A stretch of DNA of 64,000 nt from Candidatus Saccharimonadota bacterium (lineage in GTDB: Bacteria > Patescibacteriota > Saccharimonadia > Saccharimonadales > UBA4665), in contig JAQBRY010000001.1 in NCBI GenBank assembly GCA_028286245.1, positions 62,001 through 126,000 on the forward strand, given 5' to 3'. Under the pieces are notes generated by a model. That model was not told the origin of the DNA and made no database searches. It saw only the letters and a program-made list of their open reading frames with translations. The stretch's first letter is position 1; each line of letters starts with the position of its first letter. Below, one piece after another: positions 17,177-25,704 of this stretch. Both the position numbers and the translations under genes were made by a program.

Positions 17177-17578
17177 ATGACTGATACTTTACCGATCAAA
17201 GAACTCATAAAGCTTAGACGAGAGAGTTATAATACTACCCAAAATATATACTGTCCATTTCTAAAAGAAGTTATCTATTTCAATAATCAAGGTTTCCATC
17301 ACGCCACTCATGATGGTCGCAACCGCATACGCAATGAGGCCGATGCGAGAATGAGGCTTAATTTATTACCATCTGTTAATCGAGTCATAACAGAATCAAC
17401 TGGGTTCAATAAACCCCCTGTACTCATTCCGAAGAACGATGTAAGAAACAGAGAATCTAAAGAGCTTATATTCTATGAACTCGTATGTCGGTTCAACAAG
17501 AATAAAACAGTAATAGTTGTTTTAAGAAAAATAGGAAATGGAAGATTACATTACTATAGCGTCAGATACGGTAAATAA
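17177..17578 (+). CDS. Small AT-rich protein, possible BECR-fold nuclease/toxin
   Basis: 133 residues, basic, clearly more AT-rich than its neighbours, with codon use unlike them. The pattern is a His-rich central segment (GFHHATHDGRNRIRNEADARMRLNLL) and a C-terminal strand pair (VIVVLRKIGNGRLHYYSVRYG). It recalls phage/RelE/barnase-like BECR nucleases, whose active sites use His/Arg/Tyr at such positions. I cannot confirm this without a profile search. GATAAT (17164-17169) with an extended TGA is 7 nt before the ATG. No antitoxin-like partner is adjacent; horizontal acquisition is likely. Confidence 0.7.
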   Translation: MTDTLPIKELIKLRRESYNTTQNIYCPFLKEVIYFNNQGFHHATHDGRNRIRNEADARMRLNLLPSVNRVITESTGFNKPPVLIPKNDVRNRESKELIFYELVCRFNKNKTVIVVLRKIGNGRLHYYSVRYGK

Positions 17579-17585
17579 ATCAAAA

Positions 17586-17603
17586 CAGACCCCGGAGGGT
17601 CTG
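17586..17603 (+). terminator. Hairpin after AT-rich gene
   Basis: CAGACCC-CGGA-GGGTCTG forms a perfect 7-bp stem with a 4-nt loop 8 nt past the stop codon. The following CATTGTTGTG is only weakly T-rich, so termination may be partial. Confidence 0.55.
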
Positions 17604-18000
17604 CATTGTTGTGCTTGCATTTCCTGCATGAGGGTTACCTTAGCAGAGACGCGAGCTTACGCTCAACAAGCACAAGTACATTATACACTCTTATACATAC
17701 GTAGGTCAATACTGTGACATCTAATAATGCTTACGTCAAATAGACCTGTGTACAACAATTGTCTGTTAAATTTTCAAAGTGTAACTAGTTGCTAAATAAA
17801 CAACAGATACTAACACCTTACAACAGATTAGATAAGTTGTGCATAAGATTACTATAATAAACTTCCCACGATCTTACGATTGGAGTATTAAGCTTTGCGC
17901 TTAAGCTAAAGCCTCATCGTTGCCATGCTCTTTGCCTGCTGTCATGAAGGCGTCTGAGCCCATAATTGTAAATTTATATTTTTTATGTAATAATAATTAT
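17604..18000. other. AT-rich non-coding region with DnaA-box-like words
   Basis: About 400 bp without a gene. It contains one perfect TTATNCACA on the minus strand (17838-17846) and three one-mismatch versions (17681-17689, 17691-17699, 17747-17755 minus). The sequence is AT-rich. No dnaA, dnaN or other origin-linked gene is nearby, so I list these only as an observation. The promoter of the gene at 18001 (AATAAT 17989-17994, 6 nt before the ATG, extended TGT) closes the region. Confidence 0.4.
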
Positions 18001-18447
18001 ATGAGAAGTGCTATTTTCGAAAAAATTGCTGCCTACAGGGCGGATGAGCTGTTATTTCGTATCGAAGTAGGACCCCGTGACATGGGCAAAACCAGCTGGG
18101 CTATCACCCGGGAGAACGAAATCAGAAAAACACACTATGATGCCATGCGTATTCGACTGTACGAAGGTGCTATTAGCGCCTACTTTGCATCACTCGATAG
18201 CGACGGCCCGATTATGCCGGTGCAGCACCCAGGCCCTGATAGCATCGGCTTTCCATACGCCATGCAGATTGCCGCGAACATTGCCGAGGAGCCCGTACTA
18301 GCAGAAGTTCCTGTTACCGGTCCGGACGGCCTATTGTTCCGCTACGCCTTTGTACCGGGCGTCGAAGTACGGGGCACACATCCGTTTGTGGCTGCACTAC
18401 ATCAGGCGGTCCAAATGAGCTCACAAAACTCCTACACTAAGGCATAA
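18001..18447 (+). CDS. Hypothetical protein
   Basis: 148 residues from the ATG at 18001, chosen because AATAAT with an extended TGT ends exactly 6 nt before it; longer versions starting at 17920 would run through the promoter. The protein is soluble and mixed alpha/beta (RSAIFEKIAAYRADELLFRI, HPFVAALHQAVQMSS) with no signal peptide, membrane helix or recognised catalytic motif. It precedes the DUF4396 gene by 9 bp, so the two may share a transcript. Confidence 0.7.
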   Translation: MRSAIFEKIAAYRADELLFRIEVGPRDMGKTSWAITRENEIRKTHYDAMRIRLYEGAISAYFASLDSDGPIMPVQHPGPDSIGFPYAMQIAANIAEEPVLAEVPVTGPDGLLFRYAFVPGVEVRGTHPFVAALHQAVQMSSQNSYTKA

Positions 18448-18456
18448 AGGGGTATC

Positions 18457-18903
18457 ATGTCTTACGGGTTTACAAATCCCATCGCCGTCCGGGCGACGCT
18501 GCACTGCTTGACGGGCTGCGCCATTGGTGAAGTCCTAGGACTAATTATTGGCACCGCGGCGCACTGGAACAATTTTGTGACCGCGGTCGTATCAATTGTG
18601 CTGGCCTTTGTATTTGGCTATGCGCTGTCGACTCGTACTATTCACGGCAGCGGGCTAAGTTGGCGTTCAGCGCTAAAGATAGCGCTGGCAGCCGATACCT
18701 TATCGATAACAACTATGGAACTTACCGACACATTGGTAGTGCTCATTATTCCGGGAGCCGTCACTGCCGGACTCAGTAATGCGGTCTTTTGGGTAGCTAT
18801 GATCGCGTCTTTAACAGCTGCATTTTTTGCAGCCGTACCCGTTAATAATTATTTAATTAAGAGAGGCCGGGGCCACGCGCTGGCGCACGCCCATCACCAC
18901 TAA
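18457..18903 (+). CDS. DUF4396 family membrane protein
   Basis: 148 residues with four transmembrane helices. The family signature is visible: HCLTGCAIGEVLGLIIGT near the N-terminus, TMELTDTLVV and IPGAVTAGLSNAVFW in the middle, and a C-terminal NNYLIKRGRGHA followed by a His-rich tail (LAHAHHH). The conserved His/Cys/Glu residues in DUF4396 suggest metal binding or transport, but no function is established that I know of. It lies 9 bp after the hypothetical gene at 18001. An AAAGGGG precedes the ATG. Confidence 0.88.
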   Translation: MSYGFTNPIAVRATLHCLTGCAIGEVLGLIIGTAAHWNNFVTAVVSIVLAFVFGYALSTRTIHGSGLSWRSALKIALAADTLSITTMELTDTLVVLIIPGAVTAGLSNAVFWVAMIASLTAAFFAAVPVNNYLIKRGRGHALAHAHHH

Positions 18904-18974
18904 ATTAATGTCGGCGACGTGGGCATGCCCGATCCCAGCCATACAGCCATCCATGAGCCAAGGCATATCCTCAA

Positions 18975-19562
18975 TTAGGCTCTTACCGACTGCCGTACCA
19001 TCTCTACCGGGTAATAGGGTGGTGTGCCGAGATCCTCAAAGGGGAGTGCGCCCACATTGGCGTAGGTAAAATTAAGCACAGCGCTTTTGTCTTTGAGAGT
19101 TTCGCTAAACCTAGAGCCTGGCTTTGCTAGGGTAGTTCTAGCAATGCTACGCATACAGCCGGCCTGTAAAGATGTTAAGTGACCATCTGGTTGCAACCAT
19201 GGCGAAAACAGATACGTACCAAAGTTGGGTATAACCCGCGGCAACTTATATTCAGCGATTCTTTTATGGGCCTGCGATTCATGCTCATAAAATACATAGT
19301 CGGTAATGCGGTCCGGTGCTGATAGATCGATACAACGTAGTACCGTCGGTCGTACTATATCCTGACGGCTCCGTGGCTTATCAGGGCCATCGTCCAGTCG
19401 TTGTAGTACAAAGGCGCTTAAATGCTGTAGTCCCTCTGCCGATGTAAATTCTATGGCTGCACCGTGGCCCTCCCAGACTTGGCGGTTTGTCTGGCCTTCA
19501 TAACACACTACGGACTCAATAGTCTGGTCTCGTTCACTCCCCACATAATTAATAAAATTCAT
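18975..19562 (-). CDS. Hypothetical protein
   Basis: 195 residues from the ATG at 19562, which is preceded by AAGGAG (19572-19577) at 9 nt; the GTG at 19571 abuts that site and is rejected. TACAAT on the minus strand upstream could be the -10. The protein is soluble, with two Cys residues and several aromatic segments (FGTYLFSPWLQPDG, PFEDLGTPPYYPVEMV). I recognise no family or catalytic motif. It is one of many single-gene orphans in this accessory zone. Confidence 0.7.
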   Translation of the reverse strand: MNFINYVGSERDQTIESVVCYEGQTNRQVWEGHGAAIEFTSAEGLQHLSAFVLQRLDDGPDKPRSRQDIVRPTVLRCIDLSAPDRITDYVFYEHESQAHKRIAEYKLPRVIPNFGTYLFSPWLQPDGHLTSLQAGCMRSIARTTLAKPGSRFSETLKDKSAVLNFTYANVGALPFEDLGTPPYYPVEMVRQSVRA

Positions 19563-19657
19563 AGGTTGCACTCCTTATAAAATATTGTACAACACCACAG
19601 TTAATCTTTAATACTTTTTTTCGAATAGGGCTATCACGCTTATGCTACACTTTGTAT

Positions 19658-19897
19658 ATGAAAAAGCAGCCAGTAAAAAAGAAATCAGCCGCTTGGTTTA
19701 CTGCTGCCCGTGGCAGTTATCTGCCAAAGACTTGGCAGTCACTCATTATTTACGTGCCGTACTTTGCCTACTTGCTCTACACGGCGTTTGCGAGCTTTAA
19801 ATACGCTCGCCCGGCGCTCGCCGTGCTCTACATAGTGCCCAACTGGATTGCAGCTGCCGTGGTTGCCACCTGGTTTGCCAAGCAGCACGCCAAATAA
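19658..19897 (+). CDS. Small basic membrane protein
   Basis: 79 residues from the ATG at 19658; TACACT (19646-19651) with an extended TGC sits exactly 6 nt upstream, so the in-frame TTG at 19652 is not the start. A Lys-rich N-terminus (KKQPVKKKSA) precedes two transmembrane helices (LIIYVPYFAYLLYTAFASF and LAVLYIVPNWIAAAVVATWF). The positive N-terminus suggests an N-in orientation. No family recognised. It is convergent with the next gene, with stop codons adjacent. Confidence 0.75.
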   Translation: MKKQPVKKKSAAWFTAARGSYLPKTWQSLIIYVPYFAYLLYTAFASFKYARPALAVLYIVPNWIAAAVVATWFAKQHAK

Positions 19898-20497
19898 TTA
19901 GGTAATAATACCGCGCGTCCGATATACCACGGATTGTCGGGCCGGATCACTGACACTGCCGTGCAGCACACCCCGTCCTACAATCAGGGCATCGCCAGCC
20001 TCTAACTCAACCCAGTCAGTAAAATCTCGGGGAGACTTAAGACCACTTTGCTGCCAGGCGGTATGTATAGCGTCAAACGGCGCCAGCGGACTCGCGATTC
20101 GTTCACCATACAGTATGGTTGCTTGGCTGCCCGTAGCTAAATTAACAGAGGTAGAGAGCATAATATTGCGCCCATCAATATGCGGCCTTACCGGTCCGGC
20201 ACGACTCATATCGGGTAGCTGTAGATAGGCGCCGCCCATGGTCGCTAATGGCCCAAGCGTATCAGTAATTACTCTTCCCACCGAGGAGCGGGTCTCTGTT
20301 ATAGCCTCGACCGCGTTACGAAACTGCCACGCAAGTAGGGGGTGTGTCAAAAGCCGTTGTCTGCCAATACGGGGCGTCAGGGCAGCTAGCTCATGGGCGC
20401 GCTTTCTTGAAAGCACACCGCGAACAACCACCAGGCTGCTCTCAAAACTAGCTTGAACACCTTCGGCATATCGACTGGCAGGAAATTCACTTATCAT
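19898..20497 (-). CDS. Putative 2-oxoglutarate/Fe(II) oxygenase-like protein
   Basis: 199 residues. The C-terminal half shows a double-stranded beta-helix pattern with a candidate facial triad: His and Asp in VRPHIDGRN (about 115-123) and a distal His followed by Arg in GRGVLHGSVSDPARQSVVYR. That HxD...H...R arrangement is the hallmark of 2-oxoglutarate-dependent hydroxylases (prolyl/asparaginyl or small-molecule). The substrate is unknown and the assignment needs a fold search. The promoter has the shared accessory -35 (TTGCAT inside ATGCTTGCAT, 20532-20541) 17 bp from TACCGT. Confidence 0.65.
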   Translation of the reverse strand: MISEFPASRYAEGVQASFESSLVVVRGVLSRKRAHELAALTPRIGRQRLLTHPLLAWQFRNAVEAITETRSSVGRVITDTLGPLATMGGAYLQLPDMSRAGPVRPHIDGRNIMLSTSVNLATGSQATILYGERIASPLAPFDAIHTAWQQSGLKSPRDFTDWVELEAGDALIVGRGVLHGSVSDPARQSVVYRTRGIIT

Positions 20498-20551
20498 AAT
20501 CTGTTACTACGGTAGCCCAGATAAGGTGGGTATGCAAGCATGTGCATTTTG

Positions 20552-22021
20552 CTACTGAGCAAAGATATTCGGGACAAAACTGCTCATTTGAGGAGTATTT
20601 TCAAGAATGGCCGTCCGGATAGCTCCGTAAGAAGTTTGGACGGCGGCACGAGCCTTAGGATCCAGGTAACCCAGATACTCCTTAAACTCATCAGGATAAT
20701 TAACAGCGATGTCCACCAGTGAGGCGGCTAACTCATCAACACTCACTTCCGGATGACCGCTCCGCGGGTCGTTTTGGTAGCCATGTTCCGAAATATCACT
20801 CAAAATCTGCGTTTGCCGTATGCTGTCGGCAAAGGCCTGATTAAGGGCGTTGACGGCAGCCTTTTGCTCATCCGTGTAGTGCGCAGCAGTATCGTTGGGC
20901 GCACTATGCAGCACCTCGCTCCGCACAAACCCCATCATTTGGTTGGGAGTGGTGATGGCACACTCGTCTATGTCGTTTGGATCAGCATCTGGATCCTTGG
21001 AGCTATACTGCAAATTAGCAATTTTACCAGCTTGGATTTGTGTAATAATGTAGTTAATATCAGTGGTATGTCCGGGGATCAGCGCCTCCACGTTTTGGTA
21101 GTAGGGAATTAATCCAGGGATGCTCGCCCGCGCCTGCTTAAGCATGACGGCTTTAATAGCCAAGCAACCATTCCTCAGCGCCGTGGCTTTAGCAGAAGTA
21201 TCAGCTTGGGGTGTATTTTCTGATAGTGCCGTCAAACCAAAAGCACCATGCGTAATCTCGTGGGTTTGCGTTGCAATCAGCTGCTGAACCGGGGTTGGTG
21301 TGCGGCGGGCAATCACAATCGTTACTTCGTGCGTTATTTCATTAAATTCCGGGCTCTCAATACCGTCCTTCAGCTCGTCATTGTAGTTATCCGGATTATA
21401 CACAAAGTGCACCTTGCTTACGGCGCCGGCGTCTATAGCGGCACGCACATAGGCAGCCTCTGGCACAACGACGGAGCTCAATAGGGTATCGTAGGTTTGA
21501 TTAGAGGCCGGGTTGGTCCGCGCCTGGGGAGGGCGCTGGTCGGTCACCACTAGGCCGCCCTTAGTATCCACCTCTTCGGTGGCGATTGGGAGGAACGTCT
21601 TCTGTGCACTGTCGGCCGGGCCGACTTTGATTTGCCAGGTTGGCCTAAAGGCAAAAGCGCCGCCAACACCATATTCTTGCTCAATGGCTGGATCGGGGCT
21701 AAATAATACCGGTCCCACCGCTGCTGCCGTAGGTGCAACATCCGCCACCATGGTGTAGCGACCCCTAGACTTGTCTGGAACATTTTGGAGGGCATAGCGC
21801 GTGCTATCTGTAGGGTCAACTGATACACCAAGGGCAGTGTAATCCTCTTGTAAGGCTCCGGGGGTAGCCGACTGCAGGCCGCTCTCGACAACCACGGGCG
21901 CCTCATGCCTGGACGAGCCTGGACCACTAATTCCGCAGCCAGACAGTGTGGCTGAGCCCGCGGCAGCGGCAGCCACAAAGGCTACTTGGGCAACGAGATT
22001 CCTGTTAAACCTGTCTATCAT
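20552..22021 (-). CDS. Lipoprotein with HExxH metallopeptidase motif
   Basis: 489 residues. The N-terminal signal carries a lipobox (ATLSGC, Cys about 29), so it is probably a lipid-anchored extracytoplasmic protein. Around residue 250 the segment QTHEITHGAFGL contains HEITH, the zincin motif, in which two His bind Zn2+ and Glu is the base; a third ligand is not identifiable by eye. The rest is acidic and Pro/Asp-rich. A strong promoter precedes it on the minus strand: TTGACG, 17 bp, TATAAT (22030-22035), 8 nt before the ATG. It could trim host or envelope proteins. Family unknown. Confidence 0.72.
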   Translation of the reverse strand: MIDRFNRNLVAQVAFVAAAAAGSATLSGCGISGPGSSRHEAPVVVESGLQSATPGALQEDYTALGVSVDPTDSTRYALQNVPDKSRGRYTMVADVAPTAAAVGPVLFSPDPAIEQEYGVGGAFAFRPTWQIKVGPADSAQKTFLPIATEEVDTKGGLVVTDQRPPQARTNPASNQTYDTLLSSVVVPEAAYVRAAIDAGAVSKVHFVYNPDNYNDELKDGIESPEFNEITHEVTIVIARRTPTPVQQLIATQTHEITHGAFGLTALSENTPQADTSAKATALRNGCLAIKAVMLKQARASIPGLIPYYQNVEALIPGHTTDINYIITQIQAGKIANLQYSSKDPDADPNDIDECAITTPNQMMGFVRSEVLHSAPNDTAAHYTDEQKAAVNALNQAFADSIRQTQILSDISEHGYQNDPRSGHPEVSVDELAASLVDIAVNYPDEFKEYLGYLDPKARAAVQTSYGAIRTAILENTPQMSSFVPNIFAQ

Positions 22022-22081
22022 TACTAAGTATTATACTATATATAATTAGCTACGTCAATGATAGCTTCGTACCGACCTCTG

Positions 22082-23056
22082 TTATGAGATCAACTTCTTA
22101 AATGATTCTGATCCAGTAATAAGTTCCAGCAGTAGATCGGCTACACGTGCCTGGCGCTCGGCGTCTTGAGCAGCACGGGCGTGCGCGCTCTTCATCGCGT
22201 CAGTAATAAAGCCAGTAGATGTGTCTTGCCTGAGGGCTACAGCTTCCAATTTTGCCGATTCTTTTGACAGTAATTTCACTATGTTCTGCGCGTACAGGTA
22301 AGGAATAGTGCCGTAGGGCGTAATTATCTGAGGTTCGGGATTAAGAACAGAGCCGGTTTCGCTGTGCCTGGAATTGAAGTTTCTATTCGCTAGGCTGTAG
22401 CGTACGCCTCTTATGGTCAACGCGGCCAGAGCGGCTTGCTGGCGTTGCATGGTAGTATCAACAAGCGCCAAGGGATCAACGGCGGCCTCCGCCCGGCGCC
22501 GCCAGAATCGCCAGAATCTGCCTTGCCCAGCTGATGTGTAAAACATTGCTGCGTTAATGCGTTGTGCCAATTCGGCGGCATCCCGGCCGTCCCTATCAAC
22601 CGGTATAACAAAGGCCTCATCGGGGTGACTATCTTTAAAGCGGGCTGCAATGCCATGCTCACGTACCGCACCGCAGAATGCAAGCGATTTACTATCGGGT
22701 GCAGCAATAAGCTCCAGCCGTATACCCGCCTGAGTAATAACATCCTGGTTTTGCACGGGGACCTTGAACTGGATGGTCGGTGTATAACTCTGAGTGGTAC
22801 CACTGTCTGAGAGGAGCGCTTCAGGCGCGGCCGTTATTAGGGGCTGCACTACCTCATCGGACCATGCCTGCCACCGTTCTGCTTGCGCCGGACGCATGGC
22901 TTCAGCTTCATCGGTAATGTAGGTATTCGCGACCTCAACGATTATTTTTACAGCTCGCTCTTGTAACTGCTCATGCCGATCTTGCTGCAGCACTGCGGCA
23001 AATGATGGTGAAAGTTCGGGGAGAATGGCGTTTTCTTGTGGCGATGGAGTATTCAT
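22082..23056 (-). CDS. Hypothetical protein
   Basis: 324 residues from the ATG at 23056. The start is fixed by TAATAC (23064-23069) 7 nt upstream and a -35 TTGCAA (23087-23092) at 17 bp; the in-frame ATG at 23092 lies inside the promoter. The protein is soluble and mostly helical at both ends (FAAVLQQDRHEQLQERAVKIIVEVAN, ARAAQDAERQARVADLLLELI), with a basic FWRFWRRRAEA stretch in the middle. No family or active-site motif recognised. The promoter belongs to the ATGCTTGC group. Confidence 0.7.
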   Translation of the reverse strand: MNTPSPQENAILPELSPSFAAVLQQDRHEQLQERAVKIIVEVANTYITDEAEAMRPAQAERWQAWSDEVVQPLITAAPEALLSDSGTTQSYTPTIQFKVPVQNQDVITQAGIRLELIAAPDSKSLAFCGAVREHGIAARFKDSHPDEAFVIPVDRDGRDAAELAQRINAAMFYTSAGQGRFWRFWRRRAEAAVDPLALVDTTMQRQQAALAALTIRGVRYSLANRNFNSRHSETGSVLNPEPQIITPYGTIPYLYAQNIVKLLSKESAKLEAVALRQDTSTGFITDAMKSAHARAAQDAERQARVADLLLELITGSESFKKLIS

Positions 23057-23112
23057 TAAATAAGTATTACTCGTTATTAGCATGCTTTGCAAGCATAACG
23101 GTTTTGCAGTAT

Positions 23113-23700
23113 TTAGAGTTTAAGTTCAGCTCGAGCAGTGTGCAGGAGCTGATACACATGCGCGTATGCGGAAAGTCGGTTCTGAGGCTGGGCAGGCGGA
23201 AATACTTCGAGCAGCTTGTCGGGGGTACCGGTAGGGAACAGGGCGTACCATTCGCGGGTGCGCTCGTCATCGGGGCGCGCTAAGTTCCGGGCAGTTCTAA
23301 AAATTGAGAAGTAGTCAATATCGCGATTAGCTCGCTCTTCGTGGCGACGCGTGCAACGCTTGACGGCCCGAAAAGTATCTAGGCTCGGAACGTAAAACTG
23401 TAATTGATAGCCAGTCTGGAAGGATCGTTCGGCGGTGCTGACGACCCCGCTTCCAAAGAGCGGCGAAGTCGCTAGCGCCCATTCATGACCTTTATGATCT
23501 TCGACGGGCTCGGTAAACGCAAACCGGGCTTCCCGAGGATGTAGTGCAGCGCTGGTCTCGGGGTACCATAACTGACGCGTGGCGGCTTGGCCTAAATCAC
23601 GCGCCATAGCTAGAGCGTCATGTTGCAGTAACGCAGTTTCTGCTGATTGCTGGACTTCTCCAACTTCGAGTAGGCTAGGGTGAGGGTCGCGGTTACTCAT
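23113..23700 (-). CDS. Hypothetical protein with LLEVG N-terminus
   Basis: 195 residues, soluble. The N-terminus reads PSLLEVGEVQ followed by a helix (LLQHDALAMARDLGQAATRQ); a similar LLEVG-plus-helix arrangement opens the deaminase-like protein at 34853-35461. The remainder is rich in Arg, Phe and Tyr (VKRCTRRHEERANRDIDYFSIFR). No catalytic motif recognised. TATAAT (minus, 23709-23714) is 8 nt before the ATG and TTGTCA lies 16 bp further upstream. Confidence 0.7.
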   Translation of the reverse strand: MSNRDPHPSLLEVGEVQQSAETALLQHDALAMARDLGQAATRQLWYPETSAALHPREARFAFTEPVEDHKGHEWALATSPLFGSGVVSTAERSFQTGYQLQFYVPSLDTFRAVKRCTRRHEERANRDIDYFSIFRTARNLARPDDERTREWYALFPTGTPDKLLEVFPPAQPQNRLSAYAHVYQLLHTARAELKL

Positions 23701-23797
23701 TTCGCATAATTATATCCCCAATTTATTAAATGACAATAGCTTATTTTAAGGATACAAAGTTTGCTTACACGGCACATAGGTAGGCTATAATAAGGCA

Positions 23798-24592
23798 ATG
23801 ACCGACACTGACCTTCAGAGAGCCTTAGAAATTACCCGTGCTGCCGTGGTGGAGGCAGGTGTTGAACTTAAAAAGTTTTACGGCAATATCGAATCACTCA
23901 GTAAAGGTGACGGTAGCAGTGTAGGCGGCGTAGTAACCGAGCTAGACCGTAAAACAGAGCAATTCCTGGCCGATAAACTAGGTGCATTCTCCTCAGAAAT
24001 CGGGTTCCGCGGCGAAGAATTTGGCGTGCAATCCCATGCAGACACAACATGGCTGGTCGACCCTATTGACGGTACCGCCCATTTTATCCGCGGGCTGCCA
24101 TTTTGTACCACCATGGTATCCCTCATAGAGAACGGCGTAGTTGTTATGTCGGTAATACACGACTTTGTACGTGACGACACCTACTGGGCCATTCGCGGGC
24201 GCGGCGCTTACTGCAATGATACTCCCATTTCGGTGAGTAACCGGACACTGGCCCAAAGCTTAATTTCCTTTGAAACCAGAGTCGAAAATCCGCAAAATTA
24301 TGAAAAATATTTAGCAGTTAGAAACCAGGCTAGCATCATTGCAACCATTAACTGTGGCTTTGAGTTCGCCATGATTGCCTCCGGCAAATTAGACGGTCGG
24401 CTTGGCCTGAATCCGTACGGCATGGACTGGGATTTTGCTCCTGGCTCCTTACTAGTGAGCGAGGCCGGCGGTGTTGCTACTAACATAGGCAAAGCAACTT
24501 ATGACTACCAAGATCACGATTATATTATTACCAACGCCGTTATCCACGCTGAACTCACCAGCGGTCCGGATGCTATTTTTCCACTAAGTTAG
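23798..24592 (+). CDS. Inositol monophosphatase family phosphatase
   Basis: 264 residues with the complete Mg2+/Li+-dependent phosphatase signatures: GEEFG (motif with metal-binding Glu), DPIDGTAHFIRG (the WxDPIDGT box) and DWDFAPGSLLVSEAGG (C-terminal Asp). Members dephosphorylate inositol monophosphates, 3'-phosphoadenosine 5'-phosphate or other sugar phosphates; the exact substrate is not evident. TATAAT (23786-23791) is exactly 6 nt before the ATG. It stands alone among unrecognised genes. Confidence 0.93.
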   Translation: MTDTDLQRALEITRAAVVEAGVELKKFYGNIESLSKGDGSSVGGVVTELDRKTEQFLADKLGAFSSEIGFRGEEFGVQSHADTTWLVDPIDGTAHFIRGLPFCTTMVSLIENGVVVMSVIHDFVRDDTYWAIRGRGAYCNDTPISVSNRTLAQSLISFETRVENPQNYEKYLAVRNQASIIATINCGFEFAMIASGKLDGRLGLNPYGMDWDFAPGSLLVSEAGGVATNIGKATYDYQDHDYIITNAVIHAELTSGPDAIFPLS

Positions 24593-24676
24593 CCCCCTCC
24601 ATTGTGGCTGCGAGAATCTTATTAAATAATCCTTGAGTTTCTGGCATGCATTGGGCGACGTTAGTATACTAAAAGC

Positions 24677-24901
24677 ATGATCAGGACCGAGCAGATGTTT
24701 GAAATAATTATCGACCAGAATAAGGTTGTGCTTGAGGCTGTCGGCCAAATGCAAGGAACCATCAAAACCCTGGCCACCAAAGGCGACCTTCATCGCCTCG
24801 AAGTAAAAGTTGATACCATTCAGCTTGCCCTCCCGCATACCAACAAAGACGTCGTCGACCTAAACAGCCGCGTCACCGTCCTAGAACACCACAAGCACTA
24901 A
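24677..24901 (+). CDS. Small coiled-coil protein
   Basis: 74 residues with heptad-like spacing of hydrophobic residues throughout (MFEIIIDQNKVVLEAVGQM, LHRLEVKVDTIQLAL, VVDLNSRVTVLEHH), predicted to form a parallel coiled coil. No membrane or DNA-binding motif. TATACT (24665-24670) is exactly 6 nt before the ATG, good support for a real leaderless gene. Its stop is one base from the stop of the convergent gene. Function unknown. Confidence 0.72.
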   Translation: MIRTEQMFEIIIDQNKVVLEAVGQMQGTIKTLATKGDLHRLEVKVDTIQLALPHTNKDVVDLNSRVTVLEHHKH

Positions 24902-24902
24902 T

Positions 24903-25649
24903 TCAGTCCAGCAAGCCGCCGCCACGCTCGCGCCTTGATCGGGGAAGTGAGATTGGCCTAGCAGGTAATGACTTAGTCTTACGGGTCATATCGGGCTCCG
25001 CCTCCGGACACGCAACACCGCCGAGCGCTTGTGTCACTAGGTCATCGAAGGGCACATAGCCTTCGGCCTGGAGCGTCTTAATATCAGAAGCTTTTCTAGT
25101 GGGCACCAGTAATTTAACGTACGATCCGGGGTAATCTCTATCTAACGGAGCAACATTATGCACCACTGGCTTGATGGATGGGGCCTGCGGAAGTACAAAT
25201 CCGCTGCCGGCATCCAATCTCCCTGAATATACCGTGGCTGTAGGGTCTTTTAACGCAATTCTACCAAAATCACGGCGCGCTGCTTTGGCTGCTTCGTTTT
25301 GTTCGATAAATGTTTTTCGATAATAATTCGTCAGATCCGGGGAAAGTAGCGTGGTAGCAATAGCGGTACTACCATCAAGGTTAAAAAGGGCTGCATAAGG
25401 GAATTCGGGGTCAACTAAGCTATCATAGACGTCAAAGTGAGGGCCGTGACCTTCGGGCTCACGCTGGAATCTCTGCGCCCTAAGTCTATCAGGGGCAACA
25501 CCGGCAAACACGGTATCAGTAAAGCGCAGTAAGCCGCCGCCAAGGTTGCACAGGAGTAACTCGGCATCCCTATGTGGCTCTAACCCGTTAGTTCGAATCG
25601 CTTCTTGTAGCGCGGCTGGCTCGGTATAGACTTCTAGAGGGTTGGGCAT
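24903..25649 (-). CDS. Hypothetical protein, weak oxygenase-like HxD motif
   Basis: 248 residues, soluble. The central part contains GHGPHFDVYDSL followed by an AALFNLDGST strand and, later, VVHNVAPLDRDYPGSYVKLLV. The HFD plus distal His/Arg spacing resembles a double-stranded beta-helix oxygenase, but less convincingly than the 19898-20497 protein. The C-terminus is basic and Arg/Pro-rich. An AAAGG precedes the ATG by several bases, so it probably has a leader. Family not recognised. Confidence 0.62.
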   Translation of the reverse strand: MPNPLEVYTEPAALQEAIRTNGLEPHRDAELLLCNLGGGLLRFTDTVFAGVAPDRLRAQRFQREPEGHGPHFDVYDSLVDPEFPYAALFNLDGSTAIATTLLSPDLTNYYRKTFIEQNEAAKAARRDFGRIALKDPTATVYSGRLDAGSGFVLPQAPSIKPVVHNVAPLDRDYPGSYVKLLVPTRKASDIKTLQAEGYVPFDDLVTQALGGVACPEAEPDMTRKTKSLPARPISLPRSRRERGGGLLD

Positions 25650-25704
25650 GGTAGACCTTTCACATTAGGCAACTATTACCACGAGTATACAACACTATCG
25701 CAGT

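Noticed and set aside
17681-17846. Cluster of DnaA-box-like words suggesting oriC
   Set aside because: Only one perfect box, the rest one mismatch in AT-rich DNA, and no dnaA, dnaN, rpmH or parAB nearby. Would need GC skew to revive.
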